This document shows positions 35,744-46,167 of a DNA stretch of 64,000 nt, piece after piece. The DNA comes from Stutzerimonas zhaodongensis (GTDB lineage: Bacteria > Pseudomonadota > Gammaproteobacteria > Pseudomonadales > Pseudomonadaceae), in the NCBI RefSeq assembly GCF_003696365.1, contig NZ_RFFM01000001.1, positions 744,001 to 808,000 on the forward strand, given 5' to 3'. The notes beneath the pieces were generated by a model. It saw only the letters and a program-made list of their open reading frames with translations. It did not search any database and was not told the DNA's origin. Position 1 is the stretch's first letter. Each line of letters begins with the position of its first letter. A program made the position numbers and the translations under genes.

Positions 35744-37243
35744 ATGTCTCAGACCACCGCTACCTTGCCTACCGCCTTGTTTACGGCTGCCCAGGTCCGC
35801 GAGCTCGATGCTCGGCTGATCGCCGCCGGCACGCCGGGCTTTGAACTGATGCAGCGGGCAGCGCATGCCACCTGGCGTGCACTGCGTCGCCGCTGGCCGG
35901 ATGCCGAGAGCATCACTGTGCTGACCGGCCGCGGCAACAATGCTGGAGACGGCTATCTGGTTGCCGCTCTGGCGCAGCGGGCAGGCCGGCAGGTGCGTGT
36001 TTATACCGTCGGCGATCCGCAGCAATTGCAGGGGGATGCCGAAAGGGCATTTACCGAAGCGCAGGCCGCTGGCGTTGAGCTGATGCCCTGGACGGCCGAC
36101 GCGGCATTGCAGGGCGTTCTGGTCGATGCGCTATTGGGGACCGGCGTCTCGGGTGAGGTCCGTGAACCTTATGCCTCTGCCATCCAGGCGATGAATTCAA
36201 GCGCGCTGCCCATAGTAGCTGTCGATTTGCCGTCCGGGCTGTGCGCCGATACCGGGCGTGTGCTTGGGCAGGCCATAAGCGCTGAGCTGACCGTATCATT
36301 CATCGGTCTCAAACTCGGATTGTTCACTGGCGAAGGGCCGAGCCGGACCGGTGAACTGGTCTTCGAGGACCTGCAAGCCGACTGCACCATCGCCGATAGG
36401 CTGGACGCTAGCGCGTTGCGCCTCTGTGAAACGAATCTTCCAAAGCTGGCGCCTCGCGCACCCACTGCGCACAAGGGTAGCTTTGGGCAGGTGCTGGTAA
36501 TCGGCGGTGATCTCGGCACCGGCGGCGCGGCGCTGCTCAGTGCTGAAGCCTCGCTACGCTGCGGCGCCGGAATGGTGACTCTGGCGACCCGGCCCGAACA
36601 CGTCACAGCAGCCCTGGTGCGGCGCCCTGAGATCATGTGCGCTGGCGTAGAGTCCACCTATGCACTGACCGCGCTGACCCAGCGTGCGGATGTGCTGGTG
36701 ATTGGCCCGGGTCTGGGCCAGGCGCCTTGGGGGCGTAGCCTGCTGTCACTGGCGCCGCAGTGTCAGGTGCCGCAAGTATGGGACGCCGATGCCCTCAATC
36801 TGTTGGCAACTGGTGCCGTAGCGCTTCCGGTCGGCTGTCTGATCACGCCCCATCCGGGGGAGGCTGCGAGGTTACTGAACACCACTGTTGCGCAGGTGCA
36901 GGCTGATCGCCCAGCAACGGCGCGCGCTCTGGCAGCGCGTTACCGGTGCGCGGTGATACTCAAGGGCGCGGGCACGCTGGTAGCCGATCACGATGGCCGG
37001 CTGGCGCTATGCGATAGAGGCCATCCGGCAATGGCGAGCGCCGGTCTCGGTGATGTGCTGGCCGGGGTCTGCGGCGCGTTGTTGGCGCAAGGGTTGTCGC
37101 CATTCAAGGCTGCGTGCCTGGCTGTTTGGCTGCACGCCGTGGCGGGGGAGCGTGCTGGGCAGCTAGGGCGAGGCCTGGCGGCTGTTGATCTGATTCAAAC
37201 CATTCGCCAGTTGCTGGAGGAACAATCCCCATGCCGGAAGTGA
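35744..37243 (+). CDS. nnrD: Bifunctional NAD(P)H-hydrate repair enzyme (epimerase/dehydratase)
   Basis: This fused YjeF protein repairs hydrated NADH and NADPH: the N-terminal half epimerises R-NAD(P)HX and the C-terminal half dehydrates S-NAD(P)HX with ADP. Of 499 residues, about 1-215 form the epimerase ([30 protein letters not shown]) and about 230-495 the kinase-like dehydratase ([33 protein letters not shown], and [20 protein letters not shown]). The gene is called nnr or nnrE/nnrD in different genomes. It overlaps tsaE by 13 bp at the head of the operon tsaE-amiB-mutL. Confidence 0.94.
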   Translation: MSQTTATLPTALFTAAQVRELDARLIAAGTPGFELMQRAAHATWRALRRRWPDAESITVLTGRGNNAGDGYLVAALAQRAGRQVRVYTVGDPQQLQGDAERAFTEAQAAGVELMPWTADAALQGVLVDALLGTGVSGEVREPYASAIQAMNSSALPIVAVDLPSGLCADTGRVLGQAISAELTVSFIGLKLGLFTGEGPSRTGELVFEDLQADCTIADRLDASALRLCETNLPKLAPRAPTAHKGSFGQVLVIGGDLGTGGAALLSAEASLRCGAGMVTLATRPEHVTAALVRRPEIMCAGVESTYALTALTQRADVLVIGPGLGQAPWGRSLLSLAPQCQVPQVWDADALNLLATGAVALPVGCLITPHPGEAARLLNTTVAQVQADRPATARALAARYRCAVILKGAGTLVADHDGRLALCDRGHPAMASAGLGDVLAGVCGALLAQGLSPFKAACLAVWLHAVAGERAGQLGRGLAAVDLIQTIRQLLEEQSPCRK

Positions 37244-37701
37244 CACTCTTTGCGGCCGACGAGGAGGAAATGCTCGCGCTCGGTGCCCGTATCGCTCAGA
37301 CGACAGGCGGCCGTGGAGTGATCTACCTGCACGGTGATCTCGGTGCAGGCAAGACTACGCTTTCGCGCGGGCTCATCCGTGGTCTGGGCCATCAGGGGAA
37401 GGTCAAGAGTCCCACGTTCACTCTGGTCGAGCCGTACGAGCTGCCTGCTGCGCGAGTCTTTCATTTCGACCTTTATCGGCTCGTCGATCCAGAGGAGCTG
37501 GAGTACCTTGGGATTCGCGACTACTTCGATGGCGAGGCGTTGTGCCTGGTAGAGTGGCCCGAGCGGGGCGCAGGCATTTTGCCAAAGGCTGACCTGGACA
37601 TTACCATTGCGCCGCAGGGGGCCGGGCGTTCGCTTTGCCTGTCGCCAAGAGGCGAGCGCGGTGAAGGCTGGTGTTCCATCCTGACCATCGGAAATCAATG
37701 A
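37231..37701 (+). CDS. tsaE: tRNA threonylcarbamoyladenosine biosynthesis ATPase TsaE
   Basis: TsaE is the small ATPase that, with TsaB and TsaD, makes the essential t6A37 modification of ANN-decoding tRNAs. The 156-residue protein has the Walker A motif GDLGAGKTT (residues 35-43), the [11 protein letters not shown] loop with conserved Thr, and [19 protein letters not shown] downstream. The start ATG lies within nnrD (13-bp overlap), and its stop overlaps the amiB start as ATGA. Confidence 0.95.
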   Translation: MPEVTLFAADEEEMLALGARIAQTTGGRGVIYLHGDLGAGKTTLSRGLIRGLGHQGKVKSPTFTLVEPYELPAARVFHFDLYRLVDPEELEYLGIRDYFDGEALCLVEWPERGAGILPKADLDITIAPQGAGRSLCLSPRGERGEGWCSILTIGNQ

Positions 37702-39134
37702 ACATCATGGGGTTGGGTATGCGCATGCGCGCGTTGGTAAGTGGTTTGGCATTGATGCTCGCGGCCGTGCAGGTCCTGGCTGCTTCCGACGTCCAAAGCG
37801 TGCGTTTGTGGCGGGCGCCCGATAATACCCGTCTGGTTTTCGACCTCTCCGGGCCTGTGCAGCACAAGGTGTTCACCTTGACGGCGCCTGATCGCATCGT
37901 CATTGACGTGGATGGCGGCAATCTGTCCAAGCCGCTGGACCAACTGCCCTTGAAGAACACGCCTATTTCCGGCGTTCGAGCAGCCAAGTACGATGCCGAT
38001 ACTTTGCGTGTGGTCATAGACCTGACCGCACAGGTGACACCCAAGAGCTTCACCCTGACGCCGAACCAACAATACGGCCATCGCCTCGTCGTCGATCTTT
38101 TCGACTCAGGCGCTGATGCTTCCAGTACGGCCAATGTACCGGCAACGGTTACGCCGAGTACCCCGGCAGCCCCCGTTTCGCCGACACTTCCTGCACTCAA
38201 GCTGCCGCCGATGCCGAGCAGCAAGCGTGACATCGTAATCGCTATCGATGCGGGGCACGGTGGAGAAGACCCGGGGGCCATAGGTCCAGGCAAGGTCTAC
38301 GAAAAGAGTGTTGTGCTGCAGATTTCCAAAGAACTTCAGCGACAGATCAACTCCGACAAAGGCTTCCGAGCCGAGTTGGTGCGCACTGGCGATTATTTCA
38401 TTCCGTTGCGCAAGCGAACCGAAATTGCACGCAAGCAGGGCGCGGATCTGTTCGTGTCCATTCATGCCGATGCTGCGCCCCGTTCGGCAGCCTACGGCGC
38501 GTCGGTGTTCGCCCTGTCTGATCGAGGTGCGACATCGGAGACCGCTCGATGGCTGGCTGACAGCGAAAACCGTTCAGACCTGATCGGTGGCGCTGGAAAC
38601 GTCACCCTCGGTGACAAGGATCAGATGCTCGCAGGCGTCCTGCTGGATCTCTCGATGACGGCCTCTCTTTCCTCCAGCCTGAACGTCGGACAAAAGGTGC
38701 TGAGCAACATGGGCCGCATCACTCCGCTGCACAAGCAGAGGGTCGAGCAGGCCGGATTCATGGTGTTGAAGTCTCCAGATATCCCGTCGATCCTGGTGGA
38801 AACTGGATTCATCTCCAATCCTTCGGAGGCGCGCAAGCTGCAGACAGCGTCACATCAGCAGTCATTGGCGCGCTCCATACACAGTGGCGTACGCCAGTTC
38901 TTCCACGAGAACCCGCCTCCGGGAACCTACGTGGCCTGGTTGCGTGATTCCGGCAAAATTGCCAGCGCACCTCGCGAGCATGTGGTCCGCTCGGGTGAAA
39001 GCCTGGCGCTGCTGGCCGAGAGATACCAGGTCAGCCTGCCCGCACTGCGCAGCGCCAATAGCTTGAAGAATGATGTCATCAAGGTTGGCCAGACGCTGAA
39101 TATCCCCGCTACCACGCTGGCTGCGCAGCCATGA
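37698..39134 (+). CDS. amiB: N-acetylmuramoyl-L-alanine amidase AmiB
   Basis: AmiB is exported and cuts the amide between MurNAc and the stem peptide during cell separation. The 478-residue precursor has a signal peptide, then an AMIN domain (about 25-130, targeting) and a proline-rich linker. An Amidase_3 zinc domain follows, with ligands in [29 protein letters not shown] and the catalytic [10 protein letters not shown]-terminal LysM domain ([17 protein letters not shown]) completes it. I chose the ATG at 37698 because it forms the ATGA overlap with tsaE; nearby ATGs at 37707 and 37719 would give shorter signal peptides. mutL starts within its last codons. Confidence 0.95.
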   Translation: MNIMGLGMRMRALVSGLALMLAAVQVLAASDVQSVRLWRAPDNTRLVFDLSGPVQHKVFTLTAPDRIVIDVDGGNLSKPLDQLPLKNTPISGVRAAKYDADTLRVVIDLTAQVTPKSFTLTPNQQYGHRLVVDLFDSGADASSTANVPATVTPSTPAAPVSPTLPALKLPPMPSSKRDIVIAIDAGHGGEDPGAIGPGKVYEKSVVLQISKELQRQINSDKGFRAELVRTGDYFIPLRKRTEIARKQGADLFVSIHADAAPRSAAYGASVFALSDRGATSETARWLADSENRSDLIGGAGNVTLGDKDQMLAGVLLDLSMTASLSSSLNVGQKVLSNMGRITPLHKQRVEQAGFMVLKSPDIPSILVETGFISNPSEARKLQTASHQQSLARSIHSGVRQFFHENPPPGTYVAWLRDSGKIASAPREHVVRSGESLALLAERYQVSLPALRSANSLKNDVIKVGQTLNIPATTLAAQP

Positions 39135-41011
39135 GCGAGGCGGCACGCATCCAGCTGCTCAGCCCGCGGCTGGCGAACCAGATTGCGGCAGGTGAAGTAG
39201 TCGAGCGTCCCGCTTCGGTTATCAAAGAGCTCTTGGAAAATAGCCTCGATTCCGGCGCGACTCGAATCGAAGTGGATGTTGAGCAGGGCGGCGTGAAGCT
39301 GCTGCGCGTGCGCGACGATGGCTGTGGCATCCCGGCCGACGATCTGCCGCTGGCCCTGGCCCGCCATGCGACGAGCAAGATCCGCGACCTGGAAGACCTC
39401 GAGCGCGTAATGAGCCTCGGTTTTCGGGGGGAGGCATTGGCCTCAATCAGTTCGGTATCACGGCTGACACTCACTTCGCGTACGGCGGATGCAGCCGAGG
39501 CCTGGCAGGTCGAAACCGAAGGCAGGGACATGGAGGCGCGCGTCCAGCCTGCGGCGCATCCGGTTGGTACGTCCGTTGAGGTAAGAGATCTGTTTTTCAA
39601 CACGCCCGCACGGCGTAAGTTCCTGCGTACCGAGAAAACCGAGTTTGATCACTTGCAAGAGGTGATCAAGCGCCTGGCTCTGGCGCGCTTCGACGTGGCG
39701 TTTCATCTACGGCACAACGGCAAGGTGGTCCTCGCGCTGCATCCGGCCAGTGATCCTGCGTCTCGAGGCCGCCGCGTAGCCTCGGTCTGTGGCCCCGCAT
39801 TCCTCGAGCAAGCTTTGCCGGTGGAAATTGAACGCAATGGTTTGCACCTGTGGGGATGGGTCGGTTTGCCAACCTTTTCCCGCAGTCAGGCGGATCTGCA
39901 GTACTTCTACGTGAACGGGCGAATGGTGCGCGACAAGCTGGTAGCGCATGCGGTGCGCCAGGCCTATCGCGACGTGCTGTTCAACGGGCGACATCCCACT
40001 TTCGTACTGTTTCTGGATGTAGATCCTTCAGTGGTGGACGTTAATGTTCATCCGACCAAACACGAAGTGCGCTTTCGCGATAATCGGATGGTGCATGATT
40101 TTCTCTACGGGACCTTGCACCGTGCCCTTGGCGATGTGCGTCCGGAGGACCAGCTTGCTGCGCCAGCAAGTGTCACGCAGGTTACGCAGGTCACTGGCCG
40201 TGCGGCCGGAGAATTCGCAGGGCAGAACGAGATGAGCCTTGCTGCCAGCGCGCTGGAGCAATTCCAACCCCAGTCTCCTCCGGCCTGGCGCGGCGCTGGA
40301 GCGGGTTATCAGGCGCCGCGGTCGCCATCCGCCGGAACTGTGTCAGAGGTTCAAGGCGCCTATCGCGAGTTCTTCTCGCCGTTGGCCGAGGGTGCTGCCC
40401 CGGCTTTGCCAGAAAGTCAGGATGACGTTCCTCCGCTGGGATATGCGCTTGCCCAGCTCAAGGGTGTCTACGTCCTTGCGGAAAATGCCCAGGGTCTGGT
40501 TCTGGTGGATATGCATGCTGCTCATGAACGGATCATGTACGAGCGGTTGAAAACGGCGATGGCTAGTGAGGGGCTCAGGGGGCAGCCGTTGCTGGTGCCG
40601 GAGTCCATCGCGGTCAGTCAGCGCGAAGCTGACTGCGCTGAAGAGCACGCTCGTTGGTTTCAGATGCTCGGTTTCGAATTGCAGCGTCTCGGGCCGGAGA
40701 GCCTGGCGATCCGCCAGATTCCCTCGCTGCTAAAGCAAGCGGAGGCTACACGACTGGTGCAGGATGTACTCGCCGACCTGCTTGAGTACGGCACCAGTGA
40801 TCGTATTCAGGCCCATCTCAACGAGCTGCTTGGCACCATGGCCTGTCACGGGGCGGTGCGAGCGAATCGGCGACTTACCCTGCCAGAGATGAACGGTCTG
40901 TTGCGCGACATGGAGCAGACCGAGCGCAGCGGCCAGTGTAACCATGGGCGTCCGACCTGGACGCAGCTGGGAATGGGTGATTTGGACAAGCTGTTTCTCA
41001 GAGGGCGGTAA
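39131..41011 (+). CDS. mutL: DNA mismatch repair protein MutL
   Basis: MutL couples mismatch recognition by MutS to strand removal. The 626-residue protein has an N-terminal GHKL ATPase: [26 protein letters not shown], and ATSKI then [14 protein letters not shown]. After a variable linker, the C-terminal dimerisation domain carries [12 protein letters not shown] (residues 460-471). This fits the D(M/Q)HA(X2)E(X4)E metal motif of MutL proteins that nick DNA themselves, as in species without MutH. It overlaps amiB by 4 bp; miaA follows 88 bp later. Confidence 0.97.
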   Translation: MSEAARIQLLSPRLANQIAAGEVVERPASVIKELLENSLDSGATRIEVDVEQGGVKLLRVRDDGCGIPADDLPLALARHATSKIRDLEDLERVMSLGFRGEALASISSVSRLTLTSRTADAAEAWQVETEGRDMEARVQPAAHPVGTSVEVRDLFFNTPARRKFLRTEKTEFDHLQEVIKRLALARFDVAFHLRHNGKVVLALHPASDPASRGRRVASVCGPAFLEQALPVEIERNGLHLWGWVGLPTFSRSQADLQYFYVNGRMVRDKLVAHAVRQAYRDVLFNGRHPTFVLFLDVDPSVVDVNVHPTKHEVRFRDNRMVHDFLYGTLHRALGDVRPEDQLAAPASVTQVTQVTGRAAGEFAGQNEMSLAASALEQFQPQSPPAWRGAGAGYQAPRSPSAGTVSEVQGAYREFFSPLAEGAAPALPESQDDVPPLGYALAQLKGVYVLAENAQGLVLVDMHAAHERIMYERLKTAMASEGLRGQPLLVPESIAVSQREADCAEEHARWFQMLGFELQRLGPESLAIRQIPSLLKQAEATRLVQDVLADLLEYGTSDRIQAHLNELLGTMACHGAVRANRRLTLPEMNGLLRDMEQTERSGQCNHGRPTWTQLGMGDLDKLFLRGR

Positions 41012-41099
41012 GCCGCTTGCAGCCCAGCCCGTCCAGCCTAGCAGCCCTCGGTTCGCACCGCTGCCGTCCCTCTAATCGTCAAGGTAGTAAGAGCAACTG

Positions 41100-42071
41100 A
41101 TGAGCCCGCTCCCCCCCGCCATCTTTCTCATGGGTCCCACGGCCGCCGGCAAGACGGATCTGGCCATCGAACTCGCGCGAACGTTGCCCTGTGACCTGAT
41201 CAGTGTCGACTCGGCGCTGGTGTATCGAGGGATGGACATTGGGACAGCCAAGCCCGCTGCCGAGCTGCTGCGCGAATTTCCTCATCGGCTGATCGACATC
41301 CGAGACCCATCCGAGAGATATTCGGCGGCTGATTTCGTAAGCGATGCGCTCGCGGAAATGGCCTCAAGCACTGCCAGGGGGCGCATTCCGCTACTGGTTG
41401 GCGGCACCATGCTCTACTTCAAGGCATTGATCGAGGGGTTGGCGGATATGCCGGCTGCCGATCCTGCCATTCGCGCTGAGCTCGAAGTGCAGGCTCAGGG
41501 CGAGGGGCTTGCGACGCTTCACCAGTTGTTGGAAGAAGTCGATCCGGAGTCTGCGCGAAGGATCCACCCTAACGATCCGCAGCGCTTGGTCAGGGCGCTT
41601 GAGGTCTACCGTGTGAGCGGAATGACCATGACTGAGCACCGATCTCGGCAACGGCAGCAAAAAGCCGGAGACGGCGCGCCAGACGGCGGCGTTCTGCCTT
41701 ATACTGTCGCGCAGTTGTCCGTTGCGCCCGCTCAGCGGTCGGTTCTGCATCAGCGTATCGAACAGCGCTTCGTGGCTATGGTTGAACAGGGATTCGTAGA
41801 AGAGGTCGAACTCCTTCGCGGGCGTGGTGATTTGCATCCCGAGCTGCCTTCCATGCGATCCGTAGGCTATCGTCAGGTCTGGAAGTACCTAGACGGGGCC
41901 TGCTCACGAGATGAGATGGTTCAGCTTGGCGTCATTGCGACCCGACAGCTGGCCAAGCGTCAACTGACCTGGCTTAGGGGATGGGAGGGAGTTCACTGGC
42001 TGGAAAGCTCAGCCTGCGACAATCTGCCGCGAGCATTGAAATACTTGGAGCGGCTCACCATATTGAGCTGA
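41100..42071 (+). CDS. miaA: tRNA dimethylallyltransferase MiaA
   Basis: MiaA prenylates A37 of tRNAs that read codons starting with U, using dimethylallyl diphosphate from the isoprenoid pathway. The 323-residue product has the P-loop GPTAAGKT (residues 12-19), the [16 protein letters not shown] substrate segment, [18 protein letters not shown], and [14 protein letters not shown]. The start has only a weak Shine-Dalgarno (AAGAG). It sits between mutL and hfq as in most gammaproteobacteria. Confidence 0.97.
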   Translation: MSPLPPAIFLMGPTAAGKTDLAIELARTLPCDLISVDSALVYRGMDIGTAKPAAELLREFPHRLIDIRDPSERYSAADFVSDALAEMASSTARGRIPLLVGGTMLYFKALIEGLADMPAADPAIRAELEVQAQGEGLATLHQLLEEVDPESARRIHPNDPQRLVRALEVYRVSGMTMTEHRSRQRQQKAGDGAPDGGVLPYTVAQLSVAPAQRSVLHQRIEQRFVAMVEQGFVEEVELLRGRGDLHPELPSMRSVGYRQVWKYLDGACSRDEMVQLGVIATRQLAKRQLTWLRGWEGVHWLESSACDNLPRALKYLERLTILS

Positions 42072-42148
42072 CACTGTAGTTTGACCGGCTATCCTCAATA
42101 CAGATTGGTCGCGTCTGATTCTAAATAATTAATGAAAAGATCCTCTAA

Positions 42149-42415
<267 letters not shown>

Positions 42416-42427
42416 AGGGGGCTTTCA

Positions 42428-43729
42428 TTGTTCTTCGAACGTCCCGATGGGGGAGAGCGCGCCATCCTGGTTCACCTGGATGGCCAGGATCCCGCGGCGC
42501 GTGAAGATCCTCAGGAGTTCCGGGAGTTGGCGCGGTCTGCGGGCGCAGACGAGGTTGGCTTCGTCAATGTCGCCAGGCATCAACCTTCTGCCAAGTTCCT
42601 CATCGGAAGCGGCAAGGTTGAGGAACTCCATGATCTCGTGAGGGATGGCGAGGTCGAGCTGGTCATCTTCAATCACACCCTGACTCCCAGCCAGGAGCGC
42701 AATCTCGAGCGCGCCCTGGAATGCCGTGTGCTGGATCGAACCGGCCTCATCCTCGACATCTTTGCCCAGCGTGCGCGTACGCATGAGGGCAAACTGCAGG
42801 TTGAACTTGCGCAGCTAGAGCACATGAGCACTCGGTTGGTTCGCGGATGGACTCACCTCGAGCGGCAGAAGGGCGGGATTGGTCTGCGCGGGCCGGGTGA
42901 GACACAGCTCGAAACAGACCGCCGACTGTTGAGAGTGCGGATTCGGCAGATCAAGCAGCGTCTGGAAAAAGTCCGTGGTCAGCGAGAGCAGGCGCGGCGC
43001 GGGCGTCGGCGTGCCGACATACCACTCGTATCTCTGGTGGGGTACACCAACGCTGGCAAATCCACGCTGTTCAATTCCCTGACCGAATCTGATGTGTATG
43101 CGGCCAATCAATTGTTCGCCACGCTTGACCCAACCTTGCGTCGCCTTGAGCTGGGTGATCTGGGGCCGATAGTGCTGGCCGATACGGTGGGCTTCATTCG
43201 GCACCTGCCACACAAACTGGTTGAATCCTTCCGTGCAACGCTCGAAGAGTCGAGTAACGCCGACCTGCTGCTGCATGTAATCGATGCGCACGAGCCGGAG
43301 CGTGACCAACAGATCGAGCAGGTGCTTGCCGTGCTGACCGAGATTGGTGCCAATGAGTTGCCGATTCTCGAGGTGTACAACAAGGTCGATCTGCTGGAAG
43401 GTATCGAACCTCAGATACAGCGAAATGCTGATGGTGTGCCTCAGCGGGTATGGGTTTCAGCGCAACTGGGTCTCGGGCTCGATCTGTTGAAGCAGGCCGT
43501 CGCCGAATTGCTGGGCGATGATCTATTTGTAGGTACGCTTCGGCTTCCTCAGCAGCTCGGCCGAATGCGAGCGCAGCTTTTTGATCTCGGCGCAGTTCAG
43601 TCCGAGGCGCATGATGAAGAAGGCGGCAGTCTGCTCGATGTCCGATTGCAGCGGGTCGAGCTGCATCGCCTGATAAGTCGAGCCGGCTTTGAGCCTGAGC
43701 ATTTTTTCGAACAACACACTTTGCAATAA
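42428..43729 (+). CDS. hflX: Ribosome-rescue GTPase HflX
   Basis: HflX binds the 50S subunit and splits stalled ribosomes under stress. The 433-residue product has an N-terminal HflX domain (HQPSAKFLIGSGKVEEL, FNHTLTPSQERNLE), a helical linker with GIGLRGPGETQLETDRR, then the G domain with GYTNAGKST (residues 205-213), DTVGFI and NKVD. It starts with TTG, preceded by AAGGGGG, giving the N-terminus MFFERPDGGERAI found in Pseudomonas HflX. A hairpin separates it from hflK. Confidence 0.95.
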   Translation: MFFERPDGGERAILVHLDGQDPAAREDPQEFRELARSAGADEVGFVNVARHQPSAKFLIGSGKVEELHDLVRDGEVELVIFNHTLTPSQERNLERALECRVLDRTGLILDIFAQRARTHEGKLQVELAQLEHMSTRLVRGWTHLERQKGGIGLRGPGETQLETDRRLLRVRIRQIKQRLEKVRGQREQARRGRRRADIPLVSLVGYTNAGKSTLFNSLTESDVYAANQLFATLDPTLRRLELGDLGPIVLADTVGFIRHLPHKLVESFRATLEESSNADLLLHVIDAHEPERDQQIEQVLAVLTEIGANELPILEVYNKVDLLEGIEPQIQRNADGVPQRVWVSAQLGLGLDLLKQAVAELLGDDLFVGTLRLPQQLGRMRAQLFDLGAVQSEAHDEEGGSLLDVRLQRVELHRLISRAGFEPEHFFEQHTLQ

Positions 43730-43780
43730 AGCTCGGAGGGCTTTTAAGCCGTTCGTTCCGGGCTTTCGGTAGCATTGGCG

Positions 43781-43802
43781 GGCGCGCCGTTGGCGCGCCT
43801 TT
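43781..43802 (+). terminator. Hairpin between hflX and hflK
   Basis: GGCGCGCC-GTT-GGCGCGCC followed by TTTA, a perfect 8-bp GC stem. It lies about 50 bp after the hflX stop and 25 bp before hflK. The T-run is only three bases, so it may be a partial terminator or attenuator inside the operon. Confidence 0.5.
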
Positions 43803-43826
43803 AGCTTTATCTGAATGGAGAGCGCT

Positions 43827-45014
43827 ATGGCTTGGAATGAGCCGGGTGGCAACTCGAACAACCAGGATCCCTGGGGTAGCGGTGGCGGTGGTCGTCGCGG
43901 CGGTGGCGGTGGCGATCAGAAAGGTCCGCCGGACCTGGATGAGGCTTTCCGAAAATTGCAGGACAGCCTCAACGGCATGTTCGGTGGCAAGAAGCGTGGC
44001 GGTGGTTCGTCGAGCGGCGGTTCAGGTCGCCGAGGCGGATTTGCGCTGGTATGGGTGGGGCTGGTCGTACTGCTGGCTGTCTGGTTGTTCAACGCGATCT
44101 ATATCGTCGACGAACAAGAGCAGGCGGTGGTGTTGCGCTTTGGTAAATACCACGAGACCGTTGGGCCGGGTCTGAATATCTATTTCCCGCCTTTCGATCG
44201 TAAATTCCAGGCGAATGTTACCCGCGAGCGCTCCTACAGCAAGCAGGGGCAGATGCTGACGGAAGATGAAAATATCATCGAGGTTCCGCTTACCGTTCAG
44301 TACAAGATCAGCGATCTGCAGGCCTTCGTGTTGAATGTTGAAGATCCTGAGTCCTCGCTGCAGCACGCCACTGACAGCGCCGTGCGCCACGTGGTGGGCT
44401 CGACCGCGATGGATCAGGTGCTGACTGAAGGCCGTGAGGCAATGGCTGGCGAAGTTAAAGAGCGCCTGCAACGTTTCCTCGACAACTACGGCACCGGCAT
44501 CATCGTCACGCAGGTCAACCTGCAGAGTGCAGCGGCACCGCGTGAAGTGCAGGAAGCATTCGATGACGTGATTCGAGCGCGAGAAGATGAGCAGCGCGAG
44601 AAGAACCAGGCGGAGTCCTACGCGAACGGGGTGATCCCGGAAGCGCGTGGTCAGGCCCAGCGTATGTTGGAAGAAGCAAGCGGTTATCGTGATGCCGTGA
44701 TCTCTCGGGCTCAGGGTGAGGCCGATCGCTTCTCCAAGCTGGTTGCCGAGTACCGGAAGGCGCCTGACGTAACTCGCGAGCGTCTGTATCTGGAGACCAT
44801 GCAGGAAGTGATGACCAGCACCAGTAAAGTCCTTGTCACCGGCGAGAGCGGCCAGAACAATCTGCTCTACCTGCCGCTGGACAAGATGATCAACAGCCGG
44901 GGTGCCTCGTCTGAAGGATCTTCAGCGGTATCTACGTCAGGCGCTTCGACTCAGACGACACGGCTACCGCCGGAGCTGGACCCGCGTGAAGTACGTACAA
45001 GGGAGGTCCGCTAA
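43827..45014 (+). CDS. hflK: Membrane protease modulator HflK
   Basis: HflK forms a large cage with HflC around the membrane protease FtsH and restrains its activity. The 395-residue product has a glycine-rich cytoplasmic N-terminus (WGSGGGGRRGGGGGDQ), one transmembrane segment (ALVWVGLVVLLAVWLFNAIY), and a periplasmic SPFH/band-7 domain (EQEQAVVLRFGKYHETVGPG onwards). A coiled coil rich in Glu, Arg and Ala follows near residues 250-310. The ATG at 43827 has a GGAGAG site. Its stop overlaps the hflC start by one base (TAATG). Confidence 0.95.
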   Translation: MAWNEPGGNSNNQDPWGSGGGGRRGGGGGDQKGPPDLDEAFRKLQDSLNGMFGGKKRGGGSSSGGSGRRGGFALVWVGLVVLLAVWLFNAIYIVDEQEQAVVLRFGKYHETVGPGLNIYFPPFDRKFQANVTRERSYSKQGQMLTEDENIIEVPLTVQYKISDLQAFVLNVEDPESSLQHATDSAVRHVVGSTAMDQVLTEGREAMAGEVKERLQRFLDNYGTGIIVTQVNLQSAAAPREVQEAFDDVIRAREDEQREKNQAESYANGVIPEARGQAQRMLEEASGYRDAVISRAQGEADRFSKLVAEYRKAPDVTRERLYLETMQEVMTSTSKVLVTGESGQNNLLYLPLDKMINSRGASSEGSSAVSTSGASTQTTRLPPELDPREVRTREVR

Positions 45015-45886
45015 TGGGTAACAAGTCTCTGACCGCCCTTATCGTCGGTGTAGTGCTGGCGATCGTGGCATGGAACAGCTTCTACATCGTCTCGCAGACC
45101 GAGCGTGCAGTGCTGCTGCGCTTCGGTCGTATTGTCGAGCCGGACGTGAAGCCGGGTCTTCATCTGAAGATTCCGTATGTGAACAGTGTGCGCAAGTTCG
45201 ACGCGCGCCTGATGACCCTCGATACCACCACTTCTCGATTCCTGACGCTGGAAAAGAAAGCTCTGATGGTCGATTCGTACGCCAAGTGGCGTGTGGATGA
45301 CGCCGAGCGTTTCTATACCGCGACGTCTGGCGTAAAGCAGATCGCCGATGAACGCCTTGCGCGTCGTCTCGAGGCTGCCTTGCGAGACCAATTCGGTAAG
45401 CGCACCTTGCACGAGTCTGTGTCCGGTCAGCGGGACGAGCTGATGAGTTTGGTAACCAACAGCTTGAATCGTGCTGCACAGCAGGAGCTTGGTATCGAAG
45501 TCGTCGACGTGCGTGTCAAGGGCATCGACCTTCCTCGCGAAGTGAACCGCAGCGTGTTCGAGCGGATGAGTTCTGAGCGTGAGCGTGAGGCGCGGGAGCA
45601 CCGAGCCAAAGGTAAGGAGCTGGCCGAAGGCATACGCGCTGATGCTGATCGTCAGCGCAGGGTATTGCTGGCTGAGGCGTTCCGAGAGGCCGAAGAGCTG
45701 CGCGGTGATGGTGATGCGCAGGCGGCAGCGATCTATGCGTCGGCTTATGGCCAAGACCGGGAGTTCTACTCCTTCCATAGAAGCCTGCAAGCCTACCGTG
45801 AAAGCTTCGCGAACAAGGAAGACGTTCTGGTGCTTGACCCCAATAGTGATTTCTTCCGCTATTTGGAGTCCGCAACCGCTCGGTAA
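45014..45886 (+). CDS. hflC: Membrane protease modulator HflC
   Basis: HflC is the partner of HflK in the FtsH-regulating complex. The 290-residue product has an N-terminal signal-anchor (LTALIVGVVLAIVAWNSFYI), the SPFH domain (SQTERAVLLRFGRIVEPDVK), and a long charged helix (RMSSEREREAREHRAKGKEL). It ends with VLDPNSDFFRYLESA. It overlaps hflK by one base. In P. aeruginosa, from memory, a small DUF2065 gene follows; I see none here, and a terminator lies about 78 bp downstream. Confidence 0.95.
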   Translation: MGNKSLTALIVGVVLAIVAWNSFYIVSQTERAVLLRFGRIVEPDVKPGLHLKIPYVNSVRKFDARLMTLDTTTSRFLTLEKKALMVDSYAKWRVDDAERFYTATSGVKQIADERLARRLEAALRDQFGKRTLHESVSGQRDELMSLVTNSLNRAAQQELGIEVVDVRVKGIDLPREVNRSVFERMSSEREREAREHRAKGKELAEGIRADADRQRRVLLAEAFREAEELRGDGDAQAAAIYASAYGQDREFYSFHRSLQAYRESFANKEDVLVLDPNSDFFRYLESATAR

Positions 45887-45963
45887 CGACAGCGGCCATC
45901 CGGTTGGACGGACGAATGCCGTCCGCCGGGTGACCCGTCGGCGAAACGTTGTTATGATCCGCG

Positions 45964-45987
45964 AGCCGGGGAAAACCCGGCTTTTTT
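45964..45987 (+). terminator. Terminator after hflC
   Basis: AGCCGGG-GAAAA-CCCGGCT followed by five more T, a 7-bp perfect stem. It closes the hfq-hflX-hflK-hflC transcript. Confidence 0.88.
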
Positions 45988-46018
45988 GCGTCTGCCCCAA
46001 GTGGGACAGGTGATCCGG

Positions 46019-46068
46019 GCATGGTCAGCCATGCTAATTCCCCTCGCGGGGCATGGCGCTAGCGCCAT
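46019..46068 (+). promoter_or_regulatory. Three consecutive hairpins between hflC and hisZ
   Basis: After the hflC terminator, three short perfect stems follow within 50 bp: GCATGG-TCAG-CCATGC (46019-46034), CCCC-TCGC-GGGG (46040-46051) and ATGGCGC-TA-GCGCCAT (46053-46068). They lie 100-149 bp before the hisZ start. They could be a structured mRNA leader or a small RNA; no known riboswitch consensus was recognised, and no T-run follows the last stem. Confidence 0.4.
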
Positions 46069-46167
46069 CGTAAGACACAATCGCACGCGACCGATGGGCG
46101 GCTCAGGCTGTAGCCCCGGTGTTCGTCTGCTTGACTAGGCTTGCCGTATCGAGAGGTGAATGGCGAA

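Noticed and set aside
34496-36025. QueG starting at the upstream end of its open frame
   Set aside because: The extra 149 codons run antisense through the nnrD start; the ATG at 35578 gives the normal QueG N-terminus and length.
45011-46000. A 329-codon minus-strand frame opposite hflC
   Set aside because: Shadow of hflC; composition not protein-like and no start context.
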